Origin: Enoplolaimus lenunculus
Taxonomy: Eukaryota; Nematoda; Enoplea; Enoplida; Thoracostomopsidae
Assembly: GCA_030248215.1 (NCBI GenBank)
Contig: JASANG010002792.1
Coordinates: forward strand, 62,001-126,000
Length of the DNA: 64,000 nt
Direction: 5' to 3'
This document shows positions 43,647 through 53,915 of the stretch, in pieces. Both the position numbers and the translations under genes were made by a program. The notes below the pieces were generated by a model that was not told the DNA's origin, searched no databases, and saw only the letters and a list, made by a program, of their open reading frames with translations. Positions within the stretch are counted from its first letter, which is position 1. Each line of letters starts with the position of its first letter.

Positions 43647-43766
43647 ATGTGCAAGTTTTTGGAGCAAAAAACTGCATGAGTAACCAACTGCATGTTTTGT
43701 TCAAAAACGCTCACACAGCTTGCAGCAATAAGTTTTCACTGCAAAAACTTGCACGTGTACGGGCTT
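43647..43766. mobile_element. GCAAGTT-type element, short copy
   Basis: CAAATGTGCAAGTTTTTGGA at one side and CAAAAACTTGCACGTGTACG at the other, an inverted pair. Confidence 0.62.
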
Positions 43767-44012
43767 AATATGCAGCTGATTTTGCAAATAGTTGCGAACT
43801 ATGAAATTTGTAAATACTGCTTATGTATGAAGTAATTCAAAAATTTTGCTTACTTGGAATTATGATATAATTTTGCATTTTAAACTAATGCACATTACTA
43901 CTCTCACCTTAGTTTTGTCTCGCTACTTATGAAGGGTTTATTATTTTAGGTATTCAAGGTTATTAAGCTGAAATCGTCCTTAATATTTTACCAATATTTA
44001 ACTTGCTGCACT

Positions 44013-44198
44013 CAGGGCCGGAGCAGCCGCCCCTTTTACCCTCCATTTGGGGCCCCCCACCCGTAACGGGGCCCCATCCTAACCGGTTGAAACAAAAACC
44101 GCTTAAGTTTTAAAATGCGTGTAACATCTCGCTCGCGAGTTTGGGGCCCCCATCTTGGAATTTGGCGAGAGCCCCCACCTCTTCCTACTCCGGCACTG
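44013..44198. mobile_element. hAT-like short element
   Basis: CAGGGCCGGAGCAG and CTACTCCGGCACTG are inverted ends of the CAGGGCCGG type common in hAT MITEs. Rich in GGGGCCCC. Confidence 0.6.
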
Positions 44199-44454
44199 GC
44201 TAAACTGGATATTTTGCTACGTATAATAACGAGAGTGTGATAAGAACGGCATTACCAATGTGTCGTATTGCTTGGTGTTTACAACAACGACAAGGTTTCG
44301 TCACACTATTTAAACTTATTCACGCCAAGTAATTGTACACTCTTGCAATACTCCAATATCAAAAAATGACCATGTAATTATTTCAAAGTAGCAATAAAAT
44401 TACAGCTATTTCTTCCGCCAAGTAAATATTTTAACAAATGGTAGGTAGGGTATT

Positions 44455-44740
44455 TTGACTGTGTTTTTCTTGTGCCAAAATTAGATTTTACCAAAAAATT
44501 TTAATTTCACGCTAAAGTTTGCATTTTCAGGCTAAAATTTTTCCCGTCAAAACTTGAATTTTTCCGCCAAAAATTAAATTTACCGCGAAATTTGTATTTT
44601 CTCGCCAAAATTTGAATTTCGCGCCAAAATTAATATTCTCCCGCCAAAATTTGAAATTTACGCCAAAATTAGAGGTTTGCGCCAACATTTGAATTATTTC
44701 ATCAAAATAAAAATTTCTGGGCCAAAATTTGAAAAATTAA
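44455..44740. repeat. CGCCAAAATTTGAATTT degenerate tandem array
   Basis: About a dozen imperfect units of roughly 20-25 bases (CGCCAAAATTTGAATTT, CCGCCAAAAT). It is the reverse complement of the GGCGGGAAATTT words at 8688-8940. Confidence 0.75.
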
Positions 44741-45044
44741 AAATTTTAAACCCTGTAGTTTCTAAACATTGATCGTACAATTTACACTGTATTTGAAAAG
44801 GGAGATGTTATTTACACACTATGTTTGCCCGATCACTTTATTTTGTAGGTCATTTGTATAGCTAGCTAGAATTTTGAACATTATTTTAAGAGAGCGTTCG
44901 TAAATTAGCTAAGTATTGAAATGGTGGGACATTTTTTGACATTGGCGAGAGCAGTATAATCTGAATAGTGCACACAGAATTTTGTTCGTAATTATTTCAC
45001 TTTCAGTTTAAATAACATCGCAGATTTCAAGAAAAAAATACGGT
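44741..45044. other. Intergenic, 3' of the TIL/ShK gene
   Basis: AT-rich spacer with nothing recognised. Confidence 0.4.
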
Positions 45045-45050
45045 TTTATT
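45045..45050 (-). terminator. Polyadenylation signal of the TIL/ShK gene
   Basis: AATAAA on the - strand, about 60 bases after the stop codon at 45112. Confidence 0.6.
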
Positions 45051-45111
45051 CAAGACAAAATAAGGCACTGAATTATTAAACCAACTTCACACAAAAAAAT
45101 GTGATATCTTT

Positions 45112-45614
45112 TTATCCAGCTCGACGGATCAAATTTACAGGATCGTTCGAAGCCGCCGGCGGAAGCACTTCATTTTCATCTTCACCAGGCGGTGGTGGTT
45201 CTTCAGGCGGAGACGGTGGACGTATATTAACTTGAACCGTAGTGGGTTCTTCAGGCTCTTCATCAAATCGCCACGAGTATCCTAACGCATCTTCTGAATC
45301 AAACTTTTGAAGCAATTCTTCTCGAACTTTGTACAAAACGCATTCGCGTGCACATCCACGTGAAATAGTTTCGTTCGTTTCACAAATAAGCGCATTCGAT
45401 GCACGAAATTCTTCTGGGCAATATTTATTGCGCGCATAGTATTTGTTTGGCTCACGTACTGGTTCAATGGTGTTATTGCAAAATTTGCATACAGTTGCAC
45501 AATGCGATACCATATAGATTAAGTTCGATGTGCATTCGCCATTTGCTGCACGCGTTTCGCAATCAGATCGGTACGGCTGGGGCAAAGTGTTGTTCCAAGT
45601 ATCACAATCGGTGT
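45112..45614 (-). CDS. TIL/ShK gene exon 7: ShK module and tail
   Basis: Acceptor AATTTCAG. The six ShK cysteines are in DCDTWNN, RSDCETRAANGECTSNLIYM and VSHCATVCKFC. Then YCPEEFRASNALICETNETI, RGCAREC, an acidic/Pro tail and TAA. Confidence 0.9.
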
Positions 45615-48600
45615 CTGAAATTCAACTCTTGTACACTTCCATACACGTTTAAAGCTAAGGCTTAGACTTTGGTAAAGGCTTTGGATTAGGTAAGCATTCT
45701 GGTCAGAACAGCAAACACTGCGACTGTAGAGCTAAACATACACTTTTAACCAGTAAAACATTTCGAGACTGAATTTGTTTTAATTTTTAACGTCAAACCA
45801 TATTATTTTCATCTGTGTAGCACCTATCACCAGTATAATAGAAAACGTTGTACAACGTGTCAGCTGTAATAAGAAGATGCACAAATTTCAATCCTCAAAA
45901 TTATTTATAATGTGAACCTGTGCGCGTCTCAATAAACAAAATCTAACTCAGATGCCAAGTGGGACAAATTATTGAGCGAAGCGAAACTCCGAGCGACCTC
46001 GGAGTTTCGCGAAGCGTTTTATGTTTTGTACTTGGGGGTCGAAAGGTGGATGTCCGTCCGTCCGTCCGAAAAGAATCTCAGGAACGGCTGAACCGATTTT
46101 GATAATTTCTTTTTGTTTGAAAGCCAATTATCATGGGGTGTTAACCTCGCATTGGGGTTTTAAAATTTTGGGCCGTTTATTAGCTACAGGCTAGTTTGCA
46201 TAATCAATTAAGCCTAAATTAGTACTTTCCGCAATATTTCACTAATTATTACCGTTAGAAGCAATCTAACTTTAGCATTAAAGGGTTTTCGGGTGCGAGG
46301 AATCTGCGTAGACTGTTTACAACCCTCCAAAACCGATGACTGAGCAGTTAGCTAATAGATAATTAGCATATTAGCATGGGTTATAAGACTAAATTAGGAC
46401 TTTTTACAATATTTCACTAATTATTAAGGTTAAAAGCAATATAATTTCAGCACTAAAGGGATTTTAGGTGCATGGAATTTGAATAAATAGTTTACAAACA
46501 TCCAAAACCGATAATTGAATAGTTAGCTAATAACTAATTTGCATATTAGCTTAATTGACAAGACAAAACTAGGACTTTATAAATTATTTCAATAATTTTT
46601 AGGGTTCACTGAAGGTTTTTTGGTGCGAGGAATCAGAATCAATTGTTTACAAACCTCCAAAACAGATAATTGAATAGTTAGCTAATAGTTAACTTACATA
46701 TGAGCTTAATTGACAAGACAAAATTAGGACTTTTTAAATTATTCCAAAAATTATAGGGTGGCTGAAGGGTTTTTGGGTGTGAGGAATCCGAGAAAATTGC
46801 TTACAAACCTCCAAAACCGATCAATGAATAGTTAGCTAATAACTAATTTGCATATTACCTTAATTGCTTACGTGTGTTCGAGCTTCGCTCAATAAATGTA
46901 GTCCCACTACGAGTGGTATATATACCGGATGTGACTGAATATTTGGTTCACCGGATATAGTAAAAATCTATCTACGAGTTCTCCGATACTCGTTCTTTAT
47001 CCGGTTGCCCACTTAGAAATAGGGGTCGAGAACACGACATATAAGTATGAATAAAAACGAACCATAAGGGCCCATAGCCAAAGAGGGGGCAGGGGAGCTG
47101 AGCCTCCTCTGGCAAAATTTTGCCCCCCCCCAAAAAAAAATTTTCAACCTTGCTTGTAAATCGCCAAAAACCCTTGTATGCACTGGCTGCATGCCTGTAA
47201 CCATGGTTAACAACGTATACCTATTGCGTCATCGAACATATACTTGGACGGGTACATTGGACATTGTTCAATTGGAACACATTCGCTTCGATCAGAATTC
47301 ATTTTGAATCCAGCTTTGCACGCGCAACCAAATTGTTCTTTGTCTTCGCGACATCGCTTCCTGTTGCCATACGACGAACCACAAGTTCGATACTTGTCAC
47401 ATTGATAATTTGTACTCCATATCATATTTGGACCACAACCTAAAACGAACCAAACACAATATCAAAATACTTCAGTAAAAATTTTATTTTTTCAATAAAC
47501 TATTTGGTTAGTGAGACAGTTGTGGCGAACGATAAACTCACAATTCGGCGTAGGGTCTTTTAAAGTTGCGATGGGTTGAAGGAGGCGGAAAGCACCCGGA
47601 GTATCCAACGATAGAAATTTTTTCAATGTGGGAGAAAAAAATTTTTTCTTGCGAACTGAGGGTCAGACTTGTAAAATAAGTGCTAAATGTTTTTGCCGTG
47701 TTTATAAGTCTTGACAAATCAGCAGCGCTTCCTTCTTAAACCTGTTTAGGGTCGCTAACACGTTGAACTGGCTACGGGTTGTTTGATTTAGTGACGTATA
47801 ACCGTATAACAGTTGCGTAATTCGACGGAAGCCATACGGGGAGATCGTTGTCAAGTATTTTTTTCTTGAGTGTGATGAACACGTGTAACGATTATCCAAG
47901 AGTTACATACAGCCTTGCTGAAACAACATTGGAGTAGCGTGCATTCTGAGCTAGAAACAATGGATGGTCATTCGACAGCTATGCCAACAAATATGGAAAT
48001 ATTGAATTTTCTGTGACCTCCGAGCACAAACTCTGCATCGGAATGGCTCGATTTGGGACTTCCAACGTATAAAAATTAGTCGAATACAATATGTATAAGA
48101 ATGATATTATGTCTGTCCGTAGCGGTATCATTTCAATGCAGAAGTAGTCAACCAGGGAAGAACATCCCAACCGTGTAAAAGCGGCCTAACCTGTAAAAGC
48201 GGCCTTAGTGACCGTCATGCCGTAAGCATAGCTTAGCCGATATCTACTCGCGCTCAAATTTAATTACGCAAAGTCGGACCGAGGTAAAGCGATTTAACAG
48301 CCGGAAAGATGGAACTTTGTACTTTTGCGCTCCTTGTAATATGCAATTGTGTGTAAAAATAGAAAAACTGTAAATGATTGGGATTTTGAATTGGTGTGCC
48401 CCTTGTATGCATTTATCATAAGGACACGGTAGTGTCTCTTATTTATTTATTATTTATTTATTTTTTATTTATTTTATTTTATTTATTATTTTATAATATG
48501 TTTTACCCAAAATTTTTGATTCTAAAAATCGTTCATATTTTCATGCAGCTAGTTTAGATATGTATAATTTATCGCATGTAGCAACATCATACTATAAGCT

Positions 48601-51600
48601 TACTACATACAATGACAGGTTCCATTCAAATTCTGTAGTAGCAAACTAGGCGAAAATTTGCTCTAATTTTTGTGCAAATTTTCTTCGTATTTTGACTCAG
48701 ATAAACGGTGTCGAAGTAAACTATAAAACTACGCAGCCCCGGTGCATAGAGCCAACAATTATTTTTTCAGCATTGCCTAGTGTGTTGGCTTAGCGTATTG
48801 TTATGCAACAGTTGATGCTACATTATCTGGTTTTTCGTCATATTGTGCGTTGACTTTTTTAAAATCTGTAAAGAAAATTGTTTTAAAAACAGGAATATAC
48901 ATAGCTAGGTAGAGCAAACTATCATGAATGCGGATGGATTAAAATAATAATTGGTGGGGTTGGTGCATCGGTTATGAGTGACTTAATAATCTTGGTAAGT
49001 TAGTGGTTATCAGTGACTTAATAATCTTGGTAAGTTAGTATCAATTCAATTTTGTTTGTTGTTCGATCTTTTCTGTATCTATACCCGTATCAGAACAAAG
49101 TTACTTTTGTAAAGTTGTGAAACAAGTTGTTAAAGTGCCCCTAACCGGGCCATAGAAAAAGATATGTTTTGAAAATATATTTGATGTGTAACGTGTAAAG
49201 TTTAGAAACAAGGGACTCGAACAAATTTTCAAAGTTAAATTCATGTACTACCTTTTTTTCACAAAAATCGGGCTTATTTTCCAGGACAGCATATTTCAGA
49301 TAGCCAAAAAAGTTTTGGCGGTCACAAGCAAGCTGTGATGTGTCACACAGAAACATATTCACAGCTTTGTTTGATAGTTTCGTAATTTTCTGAATTACCC
49401 ATTATCGCAAAAAAATTACTCATGGGGATAGACGCTTTGAACATGCGATGTGGAGATGTGATTTTCATCTTATTCAAGCACCATGAAACAAATTTTTACC
49501 TATTTACTACTACTGGCACTAATAAGTGCCATTATTCACGGCACAAATTTCTAACCCTGTGTGGATTTTATACAAAAATGATAATTTACAAACATAGATG
49601 GCAGTATGAAGCTTTATAACCAACTTTAGTTTTATCGAAATCTTAACCTTTGTTTTTGAGTGGCCCATTGTTCATAGCACAGTATAATGCGACGTCAGCC
49701 TTCGTCTCCGGCATAAAATCGACCTCTCCGACTAAGGCAAATTTTGGTTCAACTCTGACTCCGGTATTTTAACCTACGGTTGCTTCCTGGTTCATGCTGT
49801 AAACGAATGCTAAATTACGCAAAATTATAAACGAATATATAAAGTTTCAGAAAATATTGCACTTTGCCAGTACAATTCAGGTACGCAGACTTCTCAAGGG
49901 TTCTTCAAATTTTTATCATGAAATAAAGCGATTACATTGTCAAATTTCTTTTTAACCGAAGGAAAACATCAAATATAATACTGTTTGATTTATGGCCGCC
50001 CAAAGCTGTGAATATGTTTCTGTGTGACACATCACAGCTTGCTTGTGACCGCCAAAACTTTTTTGGCTATCTGAAATATGCTGTCCTGGAAAATAAGCCC
50101 GATTTTTGTGAAAAAAGGTAGTACATGAATTTAACTTTGAAAATTTGTTCGAGTCCCTTGTTTCTAAACTTTACACGTTACACATCAAATATATTTTCAA
50201 AACATATCTTTTTCTATGGCCCGGTTAGGGGCACTTTAACAACTTGTTTATATATGTACGTTATGAGTGTGTTGCTGTTATTCCGTGTGGGTTTTGGTCA
50301 AAGACCAATAGGTTGAAATTTGATATGAGTTAGGCGTTATATACCGACAGACCGAACCTTAAACTTATAATGTGAACGACCCAAAGTTTGTAAGCGGCGT
50401 TTGAAACTGTAATTCATAATGACAACGGTTGCAGCGTTTACAAAAGCATATCCAGGCGATGGGTGCAAACTGTACTGGTGCCATAAAAATACAGTTGAGG
50501 GTTAAAGTTTTGAGAAGTCGCCGGGTTCTTTGATTGCAGCAGGTAACTATGGAATTGTGCCGGACTATGATAGTAGAGCTTGCCTCATAGCTTGGGTATG
50601 CGTATAGAACATCAGCAGAGACTTAAATTTAAAGGTGTGATTCCCACAGCACACGCACCAGACCTTGAACGCTTGCATATTAAGAGTTAATCTCAGTCGG
50701 TTGAGCCATACCGAGGACCCAGTCTAGCGGTAAGGTTGAGCTATCCATGTTTAGGTTGTGGCAAATTTACAAAAGAAATTTCGTGCAATTTTAGCAATTC
50801 AGCTAATTTGCTATTGAAAGCTATGATCGCTTTAGTCGTCGCATATCGTATTTCATTTATTCAAGTTCAGGATATCATCAATCAATCTTAAGTGCGTAAG
50901 TTTGCCATTAACGTATTGTGTTTTGCTATTTTTGTTATGCCATATGTGCGCTTGATTCTAAACCCCGAGACTAAGACCTTCCTAGCTTCCGCCACGGCTT
51001 TCCAATTTGATCTAAGACTGTGCGTGAATATTTGTAATAGCGTCAACTGAAGTGCACTTTGTGAATAGGCAACGATCGTAAACTGAGTTTTGTGCGAAGT
51101 AGCCATCCCCTCCCACAGTGGATTGTTGGATTGTATTATTGTTGAGCATTGCCCAGGGAGTTGCGGTAGTCCCGCCCTGTGCAAAAGTCATAGACTAAAA
51201 CCTAAATAAAATTCTTCAGGATCCATTCTGTTGTCCCTACTTGCACTGGTCTTGATCTCAATTTCCAGCGACCTGCTCGATTTACAAGCCTCAAACACCT
51301 GAGTTTTATTGAAACAAGCTGTATAATAGATAAGCAATTGAGTTTATTCAAAAATAGAAAACACAAGTAGCCACTAGAAACGAATACGAGGCGATTAAAT
51401 ACCGCTGAGACTAGTGCTTAGGCGTAAGAGGGTGTCGGAATTCTGTGACTCTCAGAAACTGATCCCACGTCCAATGATGCAACATCCGCCAGCCAAGTCA
51501 GACTACTTTGGTAGACCCACGACCATCGGACACCTGTGAGAATACCAGCTCAGATCCGCGTGCTGCGGAGGTATTCGTTTGTCGCAGCCGTAGCAATACT

Positions 51601-53835
51601 TCACAATCTAGAAAACCTATTCCGGTTTCATTTTACGGAATCTGGTGAAAAAATTAAATCTAACCTGGATCACAAGTTGTATTCGATATGCATTGATCAG
51701 AATTTTCAAATATTTCAACATTATCAGGACAACCGCGGCCTTGTGCGTTACAGTACTGACATTTGGCAGACGGCGCGTCCGGACTGCAGTAGAATTTGAT
51801 ATCTGAAACATAGTTTAAAGGGTTTAGGGATGCAGTGAACTCGCAACCTTCAATATTGAGCTGTCAGACCAGCAAGCAACTCGATATCTTTTGCACAAAG
51901 CATCGTTAAGAGAATTTTGAAGGTAAAATGTCGTCCCTCTGTCCCTAAAGCTGGAAGGCGGTAGCCATGCCGCTGTTCGGGCGATATAATATTTATCACC
52001 GTTGCTTCGGTATAACAACACAAATTATGCACAGATTTTCTATTCTCCGGTATGGGCATAACGCACTGCGGTTTTATCTATATAATTAAAGCTGGAATGC
52101 CCCCACATACGTATTTTGGACATCCTTTCAGCTGACTTTTAGATATGCAATCCTACCTACATATTTATATACATCAAAGTTGCACATGTGTGCAAGTATG
52201 TGTGGTGATATGATTAAAGCCGGAAATCCCCAACATACGTATTTTGGGTAACGTTCCAGCATTACTTTGTTTGCAATATTTTCTTAGAATGGAAACGCGA
52301 TTGTTCTGAGAAAAGAAAATTTGCATACAGATTGTTGTGTATTCGCTAATTTTTGCGGATTGTGCAAAACCCGCTGAATAGTAGCAACTGTTAATAGTAA
52401 AAATGAGCACAGGTATGTTTTGGTTGGTGTAAAAAAGTTGGTATTTTAAAACATCAAAGAAGCTTGTAATTACGAATTATTAATAGTTACAATTCTGTTA
52501 CACTTAGCTAAATTTAAAAGTATATATGGAAGATGCACAAACTCTTCAAGGCTATATAACCAATCAGAATTTTATGATGAGATAAGCCGAGCGTATATAA
52601 CTTTTAGACAAATAAGTTTCAAAATTAAATAATTTAGTTATTGCGCAGCGTTATTAGGCAGTGTCCCTGAATTTAACATTAATGTGTTATGTGACAGCAA
52701 AATTTGGTAAATTGGACGTGCAATGTCGGACAATTTCTCGTTATTTGTGCCCATCAGCATAACAGAAACGGGAAAGATGAGCTTCAGCTAGAAACGTTAT
52801 TTTAACATATGAAAGTTTAATTTCATGGGTTATGAGAGGGGAAATTTCGACATGCCGTCAACCCCTAAACATGTTTCCAACCTGCAGCAGAGTACCACAA
52901 AATTTAAATTGGCGTGTGTGGGTGTCAAAAAATACGACTGAAATGCAATTACTTTCTAAAAATATAATTGAAATCCGATAACGGTAGCTTAACTTGCCAT
53001 TGACCTTTACATAGCTTCAGTAAATACGGACCAGCCAAAGTGTACTCCTTCGCTGCCCTTTAGGACCCTTTTGATTTCCACCCTCGAAACAAATTAAGTC
53101 ATTTTTCACGGGTGCACATTGATCAGGGTGTAACCGAATATCAGTTTTTGTTATTTTGATACTGTATTCGTTTCCGTTTGTTATTTTTACTATTTGTTTA
53201 TCCTGATGCGTATTCATCGTATTTACCATAATCAATATTTGGGTTTTCATCCTCCAGCACAGAGTCTGATTCGCTTGTCAATTTCGAGCATTCGTCTACC
53301 ATAACACACCTTCCGCGATGTCTAACAAGGCGTTTGTCTTCCGTTGCACAAACGCAACCGTCCGGTTCGGTATCGTACATCAGATGACTACCGCAATTGC
53401 CGTTCGCAAGGGTAGCGCTGCAGGTTTGAGAGCGACATTTTGCGTATTGTGCCCATACGCGACCTCTAGTACAATCTATAAAAATATATGTAACAAAAAT
53501 TACTTAGCTACACGATAAATGTATTAAAGCAACGTCGGCTGGAAAACGGGGTAATGGTATACCAGGGATTACAGCTCCATCAAAAAATTTAATGTGACAA
53601 AAAGATATTTTAAGTTTTGTACTTACGTATGTCATCGCCGCGGTTCAATTCGATGGGGATAAACCGAAACGGGAGATAAAATGTAATTAAGCAGCCAAAA
53701 TTATAATGAATTTGCTAATTTTAACAATAATCTGCTTAAATGTTGTCAAACAGTTGCTTTCTGTGAAATTCAATTAAAGCTTTCAATATTTCCAATGTTT
53801 AATGAGAGGTTCTTATTCCTAAACAAACAATAATG

Positions 53836-53915
<80 letters not shown>

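Noticed and set aside
49141-49362. 73-residue frame beginning MNMFLCDTSQ
   Set aside because: Lies wholly inside one arm of the long inverted repeat and the other arm does not keep the frame; no family seen.
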